From Micromonospora parva (GTDB lineage Bacteria; Actinomycetota; Actinomycetes; Mycobacteriales; Micromonosporaceae), in NCBI RefSeq assembly GCF_000718515.1, contig NZ_JNZS01000008.1:186001-250000 (forward strand): a stretch of 64,000 bases of DNA, in the 5' to 3' direction. Position 1 is the stretch's first letter. The number at the start of each line of letters is the position of its first letter. Made by a program: the position numbers and the translations under genes. Below are positions 41,298 to 50,031 of this stretch, in pieces. Below the pieces are notes generated by a model. The model did no database searches. It saw only the letters and a program-made list of their open reading frames with translations, and was not told where the DNA came from.

Positions 41298-41558
41298 GTG
41301 TTCATCTTGGAGCTGTCCTTCGGCGACGAACCCGACCGGCTCGCCGCTCGACCGGCGCACCGGGAGCGTCTCCAGGCCCTGCATCAGGAGGGCCAGCTGG
41401 TCATGGCCGGGCCGTTCGCCGACGACTCCGGAGCACTCCTGGTCTTTGACGTCCCAGACGCCGAGGCGTTTGCCGCGATCGTCGCCGCGGACCCCTATTA
41501 CCGCACCCCCGGGGTGACGATCGCCAGCCAGCGGGAGTGGTCACCGATCGTCCGGTAG
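41298..41558 (+). CDS. YciI-family protein
   Basis: An 86-residue YCII-related domain protein: FILELSFGDEPDRLAARPAHRERL, GQLVMAGPFADDSGALLVF, then DAEAFAAIVAADPYY. The conserved His and Asp of the family are present. YciI proteins have a ferredoxin-like fold; dehydrochlorinase activity is known only for a relative. GTG 41298 has AGGAGG 5 bases upstream, a strong site. Confidence 0.87.
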   Translation: MFILELSFGDEPDRLAARPAHRERLQALHQEGQLVMAGPFADDSGALLVFDVPDAEAFAAIVAADPYYRTPGVTIASQREWSPIVR

Positions 41559-41654
41559 CCAAAGGCGACGAAGCCCGCCTACCGCTGTCTCTGGTGACCG
41601 GCCCGATTCACGACTGGTCGTCCACGGCGCGCGCAGCACGGTTGCCAACCCCAG

Positions 41655-41905
41655 TTACAGCAGGTAGGACACGACCAGCACGGCGAGCACCAGGAGCGCC
41701 GAGGATGACCGGCAGCGGGCACACGACCGTCAACAGGATCCCGGTCCGATGGAACGGGCGTTCAACCCGGCGGTGCGCCGCGTACCAATGCACGGTAGAT
41801 CTCAGGGTCGCGGTGGCCGCACTCCGGGACTGCGGTAGATGTCCCGACGGCCGCAGATGCTCTGGTGGTGGATGCAACAAGCCATTCGAGTGATGCGTAG
41901 ATCAT
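41655..41905 (-). pseudogene. Frameshifted second copy of the SdpI-family gene
   Basis: Three reading frames in order match the intact protein at 38294-38656. They are MIYASLEWLVASTTRA (against [16 protein letters not shown]), then STVHWYAAHRRVERPFHRTG (against [20 protein letters not shown]) with VVCPLPVILGA, then LVLAVLVVSYLL before a stop. At least two frameshifts and a deletion of the loop between helices break the gene. It lies between the YciI gene and tRNA-Ala and is best explained as a duplicated or acquired copy that decayed. Confidence 0.8.
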
Positions 41906-42044
41906 CGAATGAACGCTCCGGCCAGCAAACGCCACCTCCTGACGCATCAGGTGGTGTCATCGCAAATCCCCAGCCCTCTGGGTATTACCGACCACTGGCG
42001 AAGGGGTGAGCACGGCGCTTACGACGGCAGGGCTCAAAACAGTG

Positions 42045-42078
42045 AACGCCCTGACCGGATCATCCCGGCCAGGGCGTT
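42045..42078 (-). terminator. Terminator of tRNA-Ala
   Basis: A 14-bp stem (AACGCCCTGACCGG with its near-complement, one G-U pair) and a 6-base loop, 9 bases after the tRNA 3' end. It shares 18 identical bases with the rpmJ terminator. Confidence 0.75.
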
Positions 42079-42087
42079 TCTCAAGGG

Positions 42088-42160
42088 TGGAGCCGAGGGG
42101 ACTCGAACCCCTGACCCCCACACTGCCAGTGTGGTGCGCTACCAGCTGCGCCACGGCCCC
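42088..42160 (-). tRNA. tRNA-Ala (anticodon GGC)
   Basis: A 73-base cloverleaf read on the minus strand. The acceptor stem GGGGCCG/CGGCTCC contains the G3-U70 pair that identifies tRNA-Ala. The anticodon stem CCACA/TGTGG encloses CTGGCAG with anticodon GGC, and the T loop reads GGTTCGAGTCC. CCA is not encoded in full: the discriminator A is followed by CCC. Confidence 0.95.
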
Positions 42161-42249
42161 TTGCTGTTGTCCCGGTCGCCCGGGCACTGGGAAACTATAC
42201 ACAGACCCGCTCGCATGGTCATCTCGCGGGGTCCCCCGCCACAGCCGGG

Positions 42250-42804
42250 TCAGTTGAGCGCCACGTCCGGCGGGAAGTGCGCGACGGCGGCCATCATCCC
42301 GCCCTGCCGGCGCAGCACCATCGGCCACAGGTCGTCGGGCCGGTCGACGAAGGCGTCCCCGGGCAGCCCGTCCAGCACGAACCAGGACCCGTCGGCGATC
42401 TCCTGCTCCAACTGGCCGCTGCCCCAGCCGGAGTAGCCGGCGAAGACCCGGATGCCACCGATGCTCTCCCGCAACCGCTCCGGGTCGACCGAGAGGTCGA
42501 TCGTGCCGACCGCCCCGGACACCTGGTGGAAGCCCTTCAGCCGACGCATCGGGTGGCGCATCCGGGCGAGGCAGATCGCCGAGTCGGGCTGCACCGGGCC
42601 ACCCTCGAAGAGCACCGCCGGGTGGCGGGCCAGGTCACTCCAGTCACCGAGCACGTCGGCTACCGGCACCTCGGTGGCCCGGTTCAGCACCACGCCGAGC
42701 GCGCCGCCCGGCTCGTGGGCGACGAGCAGCACCACCGTACGGTCGAAGTTGGGGTCCTTGAGCGCCGGAGTCGCGACCAGCAGCCGCCCGGTCATCGACT
42801 CCAT
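42250..42804 (-). CDS. YqgE/AlgH family protein (UPF0301)
   Basis: A 184-residue protein of the AlgH fold. It opens TGRLLVATPALKDPNFDRTV and has EPGGALGVVLNRATEVPVAD, VLFEGGPVQPDS and VFAGYSGWGSGQLEQEI, all family hallmarks. AlgH was named for alginate regulation in Pseudomonas, but its activity in other bacteria is unknown. ATG 42804 was chosen by comparison with the usual short N-terminus; ATG 42840 is in frame. Confidence 0.9.
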   Translation of the reverse strand: MESMTGRLLVATPALKDPNFDRTVVLLVAHEPGGALGVVLNRATEVPVADVLGDWSDLARHPAVLFEGGPVQPDSAICLARMRHPMRRLKGFHQVSGAVGTIDLSVDPERLRESIGGIRVFAGYSGWGSGQLEQEIADGSWFVLDGLPGDAFVDRPDDLWPMVLRRQGGMMAAVAHFPPDVALN

Positions 42805-43162
42805 CGCTCGTCCGCCGATCGCCTGGCCCTCTCCCTGCATGCCACACACCCGTCAACCGTGAGCCCGGCCCGGGGGCCGGTCCTCGACCGGATCCGCCCG
42901 GCGCATCGGGTTCCGCCGCGCTGTCAACGCCATGCCTGGCACCATAGCTTGCGTGCTGGGCGCTGGCTAAGGTCTGACCGGCGGGTGATCAGACAGTTGA
43001 GACGAAGGGCCGATGCACCGGTTGGCAGACCTCCCGGTGATCGACCGTTCCGGAGCACCGACCGCTGAGAAAAGCCCGAAAGGTCCGTCACATCCCGATA
43101 GATTCGGCTGATCGGGAGGGCGATCACGGTTGTCCCTGCCCGCGACACGGAGGCGGGTGGCG
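42805..43162. other. Divergent intergenic region
   Basis: It separates the AlgH and decarboxylase genes. There is a short inverted repeat, GTCTGA-TCAGAC, near 42975-42997, and TCCCGAT-ATCGGGA near 43094-43118, which could be operator half-sites. No gene was seen. Confidence 0.35.
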
Positions 43163-44758
43163 ATGGCAACTGTCCGGGACGCGACGTACGACGTGCTCCG
43201 CACCCTCGGCCTGACCACCGTCTTCGGCAACCCGGGCTCCACCGAGGAGCCGTTCCTCCAGGACTTCCCGGCCGACTTCCACTACGTCCACGCGCTGCAC
43301 GAGGCGACGGCCGTGGCGATGGCCGACGGCTACGCCCAGGCCGCCGGAGTGCCCGCCCACGTCAACCTGCACACCGCCCCCGGCACCGGCAACGGCATGG
43401 GCAACCTGGTCACCGCCTGGCACAACAAGACCCCACTCATCGTCACCGCCGGCCAACAGACCCGGGAGATGCTGCTCCTCGAACCCCGGCTGGCCAACCG
43501 CCGGCCCACCGAACTCCCGCAGCCGTACGTGAAGTGGGCCTACGAGCCGGCGCGGGCGCAGGACATCCCGGCGGCCATGCTGCGGGCGTACGCGACCGCG
43601 GTGCAGCCACCGGCCGGGCCGGTCTTCCTCTCCCTACCGATGGACGACTGGGCCCAGCCAGCCGACCCGCCGCCCGCGCCGCGAACGGTGGCCACCCGGT
43701 TCGCACCGGACCCGCAGCGGTTGGCGGAGTTCGTCACGGTGCTGGCCGGCAGCCGCAACCCGGCGCTCGTGTACGGGCCGGGGGTGGACCGCTCGGCGAG
43801 TTGGTCGGCCGCGGTGGCGCTGGCGGAACGGCTCGCCGCGCCGGTCTGGTCGGCCCCCGCCACCGAGCGGGCCGTCTTCCCCGAGGACCACCCGCACTTC
43901 CGTGGCGTGCTGCCGTACGCGATCGGTCCCCTCGCCGAGGCGCTGCGCGGACACGACACGGTGCTGGTCGTCGGCGCCCCGGTCTTCCGCTACTACCCGT
44001 ACGTGCCGGGCGGGCACCTGCCCGACGGCGCCCGCCTGCTGCACGTCACTGACGACCCGGACGAGGCCGCCCGAGCCCCGGTCGGTGACAGTCTGCTCAG
44101 TGACCCGGGGCTGGCCCTGGACGCGCTGGTCGAACGGGTGCCGCCGAGTGACCGGCCGGCGCCCGCACGACGGGACACACCACCACCGCCCGAGGTCGGC
44201 ACCCCACTGAGCGCCGACGCCCTGTTCGCCGCGCTGGCCGCGCACTGGCCGACCGACGCCGTGCTGGTGCAGGAGTCACCGTCCAATCTGTCCGCACTGC
44301 GCCGTCAGCTGCGGATCACCCGCCCGGCGTCGTACTTCACCATGGCCAGCGGCGGCCTCGGCTACGGGCTGCCGGCGGCAATCGGCGTCGCCCTGGCCGA
44401 GCGGGACACCGGGCGCGGTCGCCCGGTGGTGGCGGTGGTCGGCGACGGCTCGTTCCACTACTCGGTGCAGGCGCTGTGGACGGCCGCGCGCCTGGCACTG
44501 CCCGTGGTGGTCGTCGTCCCGGTCAACCAGCAGTACGCCATCCTCAAGGCGTTCGCCGAGCTGAAGCACACTCCCGGGGTGCCCGGCCTGGACCTGCCGG
44601 GTCTGGACATCGTCGCGATCGCGGCCGGCTACGGCTGCGCCACGGAGGTGGTGGAGACCCCCGATCAGCTCGGCGCGGCGCTCACCGCCGGGCTGGGCGC
44701 CGACCGTCCCACGGTTGTGCCGGTGCCGATCAGCACGGACGTGCCCAGCATCCTCTGA
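43163..44758 (+). CDS. Benzoylformate decarboxylase-like ThDP enzyme with one catalytic His replaced
   Basis: A 531-residue thiamine-diphosphate enzyme that aligns end to end with benzoylformate decarboxylase. Ser 26 (GNPGSTEEPF), Glu 47 (HEATAV) and His 70 (NLHTAPGT) match the known catalytic residues. The fourth, His 281 of the Pseudomonas enzyme in VFRYHQY, is Tyr 278 here (VFRYYPY). The ThDP motif GDGSFHYSVQALW is intact but ends NQQY. It should act on an aryl or alkyl 2-keto acid, perhaps with altered specificity. ATG 43163 has GGAGG 9 bases upstream; GTG 43157 is possible. Confidence 0.87.
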   Translation: MATVRDATYDVLRTLGLTTVFGNPGSTEEPFLQDFPADFHYVHALHEATAVAMADGYAQAAGVPAHVNLHTAPGTGNGMGNLVTAWHNKTPLIVTAGQQTREMLLLEPRLANRRPTELPQPYVKWAYEPARAQDIPAAMLRAYATAVQPPAGPVFLSLPMDDWAQPADPPPAPRTVATRFAPDPQRLAEFVTVLAGSRNPALVYGPGVDRSASWSAAVALAERLAAPVWSAPATERAVFPEDHPHFRGVLPYAIGPLAEALRGHDTVLVVGAPVFRYYPYVPGGHLPDGARLLHVTDDPDEAARAPVGDSLLSDPGLALDALVERVPPSDRPAPARRDTPPPPEVGTPLSADALFAALAAHWPTDAVLVQESPSNLSALRRQLRITRPASYFTMASGGLGYGLPAAIGVALAERDTGRGRPVVAVVGDGSFHYSVQALWTAARLALPVVVVVPVNQQYAILKAFAELKHTPGVPGLDLPGLDIVAIAAGYGCATEVVETPDQLGAALTAGLGADRPTVVPVPISTDVPSIL

Positions 44759-44768
44759 ACCGGGTCGT

Positions 44769-45722
44769 TCAGCGCGATGCGATCGACAGTGGGGCGCCGG
44801 TGTGGACATCCAGCACCGGCCGGGCGCCCAGCGGCGTCGCGAGGGTGACGGTGACCGGCTCCAGTTTCAGCAGGGCGATGCATTCGCCGGTGGCCCGGGT
44901 GACGCGACCACCGACCACCACGACGTCCGGCCGTTCCCACACCAGCGGGGTGATCCCGGTGTCGCACGCGCCGACGCCGAGCCGCACTGTCAGCCGGGTG
45001 TCGTCGACGGCCGCCAGGTCCTGGGCCGCCACCAACCCGTCCGGCAGGGGGCGGGCCGGCGCGGTGGGCTCGGGAACCTTGGTGACCGCGGTGGGCGCGA
45101 CGGCGAGCCGGGCCACCCGGGCGGTCAGCTCCTCGATGGTGAACAGCCAGGCCGGGACCTGCGCCACACCGCGGCTCGTGCGGACCGGCACGGTGTCGAA
45201 CGTGACAGCGGTGACGGTGAGCGGGAGACAGGCGGTCTGCGTGCTGCTCGTCACCCACCCGTCCGGCCCTGGTTCGACGGTGGGGCCGCCGGGGGTGGGC
45301 CGACCTGGCTGCTTCGGCCGTCCCGGGCAGGGCAGCGGGTCACCCGTGTCGAGCTGCCGGTACGCCTCGGCGGCGCTGATCAACGGCAGCGTCAGCCGTC
45401 CGTCCGGGAACCGGATCTCGCCACCGACCCGGGTGGGCGGTATCGCCACCTGCGCGCGGTACCACCCGGCCCGGAAGGCCGCCTCGGTGTCGGGGGTGAA
45501 GCCCGGGTCGCCGGTGAGCAGTGTCGGCCCCTCCAACGGCACGTAGGCGGTGCGCCAGTCGGGGCCCGGCCGCCACGCCTCGGCGACCTGAGCGGCCCGC
45601 TGGTCGAACGCCTCGGCGTCGCGCGCCGGGCTGGGTGGGGCGTCGGCCGGACCGGTGTCGGTCGCGGCGCAGCCCGCCGTGAGCAGCAATGGGAGTACGA
45701 GCAGCACGGCGAGTCGACGCAT
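44769..45722 (-). CDS. Lipoprotein of unknown function
   Basis: A 317-residue precursor with a lipoprotein signal (RRLAVLLVLPLLLTAGC, lipobox LTAGC, lipidated Cys 18). The mature part is a beta-rich extracytoplasmic protein with a GWYRAQVAIPPTRVGGEI region, a Pro/Gly-rich middle and three further cysteines. No family was recognised. It converges on the decarboxylase gene with a 10-base gap. Confidence 0.75.
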   Translation of the reverse strand: MRRLAVLLVLPLLLTAGCAATDTGPADAPPSPARDAEAFDQRAAQVAEAWRPGPDWRTAYVPLEGPTLLTGDPGFTPDTEAAFRAGWYRAQVAIPPTRVGGEIRFPDGRLTLPLISAAEAYRQLDTGDPLPCPGRPKQPGRPTPGGPTVEPGPDGWVTSSTQTACLPLTVTAVTFDTVPVRTSRGVAQVPAWLFTIEELTARVARLAVAPTAVTKVPEPTAPARPLPDGLVAAQDLAAVDDTRLTVRLGVGACDTGITPLVWERPDVVVVGGRVTRATGECIALLKLEPVTVTLATPLGARPVLDVHTGAPLSIASR

Positions 45723-45758
45723 GTGCGGTTCGACGCGCCCGCCGACCGGCCGGTTCCC

Positions 45759-46268
45759 TCAGGTCTCGCCGCCCAGGTCCGTCTGGTACGCCTCCCAGAG
45801 CAGGTCGGCGCCGCGCCGCCGATGCCGGGCCAATTTCCGCAGCAGGTGCCCGACCCGGTGCCGCAGCTCGTCGGGGTGCGCCTCGGGCCGCTCGGCGATC
45901 TGCTGCGCCGCCAGGATCGCGGCGACGATCGCCGCGTGCTCCCGGGTCAGCAGCCGCACGCCGTGGTCCAGTCGCGGCGACTGGGTGAGCAACTCCCGGT
46001 AGAGGCCGCTGGGGCCCTCGGTGGCCCGGACGTGCTCGGCGAAACCCTGGCGCACCGGACGCAGTCGAAGAAGAACGGCTTCGCGCCAGCGCGGCGCGGT
46101 GCTGGCGACCGCGACGGCCCGGCCGAGGGCGTGCACGTCACCGGCGAGGCCGGCGGGGCGCGGCTCGCCGGGTAGACCGAGGGGAGGTGGATCGGCGGGA
46201 CGCCCCACCTGATGCGCGACGCGCGGTCGGGCGACGAGTGACGGCTGCTGGATCGGACCGGTGACCAT
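45759..46268 (-). CDS. Conserved hypothetical helical protein
   Basis: A 169-residue protein. The N-terminal 45 residues are Pro-rich and unstructured; the rest is helical and charged (REAVLLRLRPVRQGFAEHVR, REHAAIVAAILAAQQIAER, RVGHLLRKLARHRRRGADLL). It could be DNA-binding or a small regulator, but no domain was recognised. A GGGAGG site lies 4 bases before ATG 46268. Confidence 0.6.
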   Translation of the reverse strand: MVTGPIQQPSLVARPRVAHQVGRPADPPPLGLPGEPRPAGLAGDVHALGRAVAVASTAPRWREAVLLRLRPVRQGFAEHVRATEGPSGLYRELLTQSPRLDHGVRLLTREHAAIVAAILAAQQIAERPEAHPDELRHRVGHLLRKLARHRRRGADLLWEAYQTDLGGET

Positions 46269-46434
46269 GGCACCTCCCGCGCGGCGCTGCTACCCCATAC
46301 CGCGATGGTGAGCCTGCCCGGCCGCCCTGTCCAGGGCCCTGGATCGCCTCATCTGCCGCGTTAAACCCACTGACCCCACCAGCCGCAGCAGTACCGCGTC
46401 CGCAGTCCCCACGAGCCGCCTGGACGTATCAGCC

Positions 46435-47112
46435 TCAGTCGGTCCAGCGGCGCTCCGCCAGGCGGCGCAGGTGGTCGGCCACCGCACGGGTGTCGTCGTC
46501 CCGCCCGTCGCCCCCTCGGCCCGCCGTCATCGCCTCGGCCAGCGCCCGCAGCTCTGTCGGCGGCAGGCTCGGCAGCCCCATGCCGCGCAGTGGGATGGTG
46601 ACCCCTCGCGTACCGGCCGGGTCGGTGGCGAGAATGGCCCGCATCTGCGGCCCGCCGGCCGGGTCGACGTCGCCCGCCTTGCGGTACGACGTCCCGCCCG
46701 CCTCGATCCTGGCGGTGGCGAGGTCGACGGTGCGGGTGCGCAGCGCCCCGCGTACCCGCGCCCGGCTGCCGTCCAACCAGACGGCCGTTCGGAGCACCCG
46801 TAACACGAGGTAGAGGCCGAGCAGCACGAAGGGCAGACCACACAGGCCGATGAGCGGGCTGGGACCGGACTGGTTCGGGTCAGCGGAGTCCCGTAGCCCC
46901 GGTGGCAGCAGCCCCGGCGGCAGGTCGCGAGCCTCCTCATAGGAGGCGAACGCGTCACCCGGTCCGGTCAGCCGGCGCAGCAGCCCGTCGGCGACGAGGG
47001 GCAGCACCACGAACGCCGCGCCGATGGCGGCGACGAGGACGCCGGCGACCACCGCCACGACCCGCTGGCCGGGTGACGCGCCGACCGACAGGCGCAGCTC
47101 TCGGTTGGTCAC
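46435..47112 (-). CDS. Two-helix membrane protein, unknown function
   Basis: A 225-residue protein with two transmembrane helices (VVAVVAGVLVAAIGAAFVVL and SPLIGLCGLPFVLLGLYLVL) separated by an extracytoplasmic Pro-rich loop of about 50 residues, then a soluble beta-strand domain (WLDGSRARVRGALRTRTVDL) that resembles membrane-linked PH-like domains. GTG 47112 lies 7 bases after a TACGCT box. The function is unknown. Confidence 0.7.
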   Translation of the reverse strand: MTNRELRLSVGASPGQRVVAVVAGVLVAAIGAAFVVLPLVADGLLRRLTGPGDAFASYEEARDLPPGLLPPGLRDSADPNQSGPSPLIGLCGLPFVLLGLYLVLRVLRTAVWLDGSRARVRGALRTRTVDLATARIEAGGTSYRKAGDVDPAGGPQMRAILATDPAGTRGVTIPLRGMGLPSLPPTELRALAEAMTAGRGGDGRDDDTRAVADHLRRLAERRWTD

Positions 47113-47119
47113 AGGGGGC

Positions 47120-47125
47120 AGCGTA
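47120..47125 (-). promoter_or_regulatory. -10 box of leaderless promoter
   Basis: TACGCT lies 7 bases before GTG 47112. Confidence 0.45.
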
Positions 47126-47182
47126 AGACCCCGTCGACACAACGAAGCGCCCCGGCCGGTGGCCGGGGCGCTTCGTTCGAGG

Positions 47183-47558
47183 TGGTGGAGGTGCCGGGAA
47201 TCGAACCCGGGTCCTTCGCCGGTTTGTCAGGGCTTCTCCGAGCGCAGCTCGCTGTGCCTCTACTCGGCCCCACCGCTCACGCGAGCAAGTTGGTGTGACG
47301 GGCCCAGTCGCTGATTAATCTCGCCGCACGGACCCCGCGACCGGGTCCGATTGGCCAGCCTCCTAGCTGATGCCGGCTACTGGGACGAAGGCGTTCCCAG
47401 GCCGACAGACTTAGCTACTCGCCTCAGGCGGCGAGAGCGAAGTCAGCGCGATTTTGCTTGGCGCTTATAAGTTTCCGACGACCGATTCTCGAGACGACGT
47501 CGGCTTCCTCGGCTCGCTTCCCCTGTCGCTGCGTACGAAGTCGAAACCAGTCACCCCC
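47183..47558 (-). ncRNA. ssrA: Transfer-messenger RNA (tmRNA)
   Basis: A 376-base RNA on the minus strand. The 5' GGGGGTG pairs with 3' CACCTCC (one G-U), followed by ACCA with CCA encoded. The T arm reads GGTTCGATTCC and the 5' part keeps GACTGGTTTCGAC. The internal frame (47462-47424) starts at a GCC resume codon and encodes the tag AKQNRADFALAA before TGA, ending in the usual ALAA degradation signal. It rescues stalled ribosomes with SmpB, encoded just upstream on the same strand. Confidence 0.95.
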
Positions 47559-47662
47559 TCGACAGGCCGCCGATGTGGCGGCACTGACAAGACTAACGCC
47601 TGGCGCAACAGCTTTCATCCCGAGCCCCGGGCCGACGCACCGACCCGGACAAACAGGATGAA

Positions 47663-48142
47663 CTAGTCGTCCATTCCCTTGCCTCGTCGACCCGACACCC
47701 GGGCGATCTCCCGGTCCGCGTCGCGCTTGGCGAGGTCCTGACGCTTGTCGTACGACTTCTTACCCTTGGCCAGCGCGATCTCGACCTTGGCCCAGCCGTC
47801 CGAGAAGTAGACCTGCAACGGGACGATGGTGAAACCACCCTCGCGGGTCTTGCCGACGAGCTTGTCGATCTCGCCCCGGTTGAGCAGCAGTTTGCGGGTA
47901 CGCCGGGGCTCATGGTTGGTCCAGGTGCCCTGGGTGTACTCCGGAATGTGCATCGCGTGCAGGTACAACTCACCGTCACGTTCCTGCGCGAACGCGTCGA
48001 CGAGCGACGCCCGCCCGGCGCGCAACGACTTGACCTCGGTGCCGGTCAGCGCCATGCCCGCCTCGTACGTGTCGAGGATCGCGTAGTCGTGGCGCGCCTT
48101 CTTGTTGGAGGCGACCACCTTGCGCCCCTTTTCCCGTGGCAT
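47663..48142 (-). CDS. smpB: SsrA-binding protein SmpB
   Basis: A 159-residue protein of the SmpB family: [57 protein letters not shown] and a basic C-terminal tail ([20 protein letters not shown]) that enters the ribosome A site. It binds tmRNA and delivers it to stalled ribosomes. ATG 48142 has AGGAGG 8 bases upstream; the longer frame upstream is not protein-like. The tmRNA gene follows on the same strand. Confidence 0.95.
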   Translation of the reverse strand: MPREKGRKVVASNKKARHDYAILDTYEAGMALTGTEVKSLRAGRASLVDAFAQERDGELYLHAMHIPEYTQGTWTNHEPRRTRKLLLNRGEIDKLVGKTREGGFTIVPLQVYFSDGWAKVEIALAKGKKSYDKRQDLAKRDADREIARVSGRRGKGMDD

Positions 48143-48216
48143 CGGTGCCACCTCCTCTCCCTCGTCCGCGGCCGGTTCACCCCGGCCGGACAATCGATCA
48201 TGTTACCCGAATAACA

Positions 48217-48259
48217 AGGACCCTCCCGCGCCGTTTATTTCCGGCTGCGGGAGGGTCCT
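48217..48259 (-). terminator. Rho-independent terminator of ftsX
   Basis: A perfect 13-bp stem (AGGACCCTCCCGC with its complement) and a 17-base loop. In the ftsX direction it is followed by TTGTTATT. Confidence 0.8.
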
Positions 48260-48289
48260 CGGGAGACCACGGGACGACCCGTACGGTGC

Positions 48290-49165
48290 CTAGACCCGCA
48301 GGTAGAAGCGCAGGGTGATCCAGGCGGTGGCGGCGCTGACCAGACCACCGACGCCGGCCATCACCGGGAAGATGAACAGGATGTCACCCCAGGTGATCGG
48401 CGAGAGCAGACCCTGCAACGCGCTCAACGACCCGTCGAAGAGCAGATACTTCGCCGCGACCAGGGCCACCAGACCGAGCAGTGAACCGATCAGGCCGGCC
48501 ACCACGGCCTCCAGCACGAACGGCGCCTGGATGAACCAGTTGGACGCGCCGACCAGCTTCATGACCGCCACCTCACGCCGCTTGCTGTACGCGGCCACCT
48601 GAATGGTGTTCGCGACGAGCAGCAGGGCGGCGATCGCCATCACGATGGCGGCGGCCAGGGCGATGTTCTGGATCGAGGTGAGGATATTGAAGATCTTGTC
48701 GAGCAGTCGACTCTGGTCGACGATCTCCTCGACACCCTCAGTGTCCTTGTACTGGTCGTAGACGCTCTTGTACTGCTCCGGGTTGTTCAGTGTGAGCCGG
48801 AACGACTCGGGCAGCTGGTCCGGCTTGACCGCGTTCACCAGGTCCGGCGCGTCCTGGTACATCGACTTGAAGCGCTCGTACGCCTGGGCCTTGTCGACGT
48901 AGATGACCTCCTTGACCAGGGGGTCGCCGTCGAGCTTGGTCTGCAGGTCGGTGCGCTGCTGCTCGGTGACCTCCTGCTCCATGAAGATCGAGACCTGGAT
49001 GTTCTTGTAGTAGAGGTCCTTCATGTCGTCGACCTGGCGGTACATGAGACCGCTGGCGCCGAGCATGGTCAGCGAGACCGCCATCGTGATGATCATCGCG
49101 ATGGACATGGTCACGTTGCGCCACAGTCCGACCAGTACCTCGGACAGGACGTATTTCACGCGCAT
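48290..49165 (-). CDS. ftsX: Cell-division ABC transporter subunit FtsX
   Basis: A 291-residue membrane protein with four helices: one N-terminal (MSIAMIITMAVSLTMLGASG), an extracellular domain of about 120 residues (EQEVTEQQRTDLQTKL region), then three C-terminal helices of the FtsX/MacB permease type. With FtsE it couples ATP use to activation of peptidoglycan hydrolases such as RipC-type enzymes at the septum. A GGAGG site lies 8 bases before ATG 49165. ftsE is 67 bases upstream. Confidence 0.95.
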   Translation of the reverse strand: MRVKYVLSEVLVGLWRNVTMSIAMIITMAVSLTMLGASGLMYRQVDDMKDLYYKNIQVSIFMEQEVTEQQRTDLQTKLDGDPLVKEVIYVDKAQAYERFKSMYQDAPDLVNAVKPDQLPESFRLTLNNPEQYKSVYDQYKDTEGVEEIVDQSRLLDKIFNILTSIQNIALAAAIVMAIAALLLVANTIQVAAYSKRREVAVMKLVGASNWFIQAPFVLEAVVAGLIGSLLGLVALVAAKYLLFDGSLSALQGLLSPITWGDILFIFPVMAGVGGLVSAATAWITLRFYLRV

Positions 49166-49232
49166 CGGGATTTCCTCCGGGTCTCCGGCATGAGGTGTTC
49201 GTCGTCAGGCTGCGCAGGGGTGGAGCGCCGGC

Positions 49233-49913
49233 TCACCCGTAGACGCCGCGGGCCTGGTCACGCACGATGCGACCGCTCTCAATCTCAACGACGCGGCGGC
49301 GCATCTGGTTCACGATGTTGGAGTCGTGGGTGACCATCACGACGGTCGTGCCGGTGCGATTGATCCGGTCCAGCAGACGCATGATCTCGATCGAGGTGTC
49401 CGGGTCCAGGTTTCCGGTGGGCTCGTCCGCGAGAAGGATCAGCGGACGGTTCACGAACGCCCGGGCGACGGCGACCCGCTGCTGCTCACCACCGGAGAGC
49501 TCGTGCGGGTAGCGGTGCTCCTTGCCACCGAGCCCGACCAGCTCCAGCACCTCCGGCACGACGCGGCGGGCAACCGCCTTCGTCTTGCCGATCACCTCGA
49601 GAGCGAACGCCACGTTCTCGTAGGCGGTGCGGTTCGGCAGCAGCCGGAAGTCCTGGAAGACACAGCCGATCGAGCGCCGGAAGTGGGGTCGCTTCCAGGA
49701 CCGCATCGACGTGACGTCCTTGCCGTTCACGACGACGCGCCCCTTGTTGGGGGCCACCTCGTGCAGCAGCATCTTGATGATCGTGGACTTGCCGGAGCCG
49801 GATGGACCGATGAAGAAGACGAACTCGCCCTTCTCGATCGAGACGGACACGTTGTCGAGCGAAGGCCGGGACGCCTTCGGGTACGTCTTCGTCACTTGCT
49901 CAAGCTGAATCAC
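49233..49913 (-). CDS. ftsE: Cell-division ABC transporter ATPase FtsE
   Basis: A 226-residue ABC ATPase. Walker A is GPSGSGKST, the Q-loop is in [10 protein letters not shown], the signature is [15 protein letters not shown] and Walker B is [14 protein letters not shown]. It pairs with FtsX. GTG 49913 lies 8 bases after a TAGACT box and starts the protein at [13 protein letters not shown], the normal position for the family; the frame upstream overlaps the promoter. Confidence 0.95.
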   Translation of the reverse strand: MIQLEQVTKTYPKASRPSLDNVSVSIEKGEFVFFIGPSGSGKSTIIKMLLHEVAPNKGRVVVNGKDVTSMRSWKRPHFRRSIGCVFQDFRLLPNRTAYENVAFALEVIGKTKAVARRVVPEVLELVGLGGKEHRYPHELSGGEQQRVAVARAFVNRPLILLADEPTGNLDPDTSIEIMRLLDRINRTGTTVVMVTHDSNIVNQMRRRVVEIESGRIVRDQARGVYG

Positions 49914-49921
49914 GGGTGGTG

Positions 49922-49927
49922 AGTCTA
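49922..49927 (-). promoter_or_regulatory. -10 box of leaderless promoter for ftsE-ftsX
   Basis: TAGACT lies 8 bases before GTG 49913. Confidence 0.5.
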
Positions 49928-50031
49928 CGCGGTGTAACAACTGAGCCAAGCCCCACGCCCCGCCGATCCGGCACGAGTCGTCGAATCAGGCTCCTACCTG
50001 GAGATCGACGACGCGCTCCGCCCGCGCGCCG

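Noticed and set aside
41762..41947. Separate small gene at the pseudogene locus
   Set aside because: Its translation aligns with the first helix of SdpI and the rest continues in other frames, so it is part of a broken sdpI copy.
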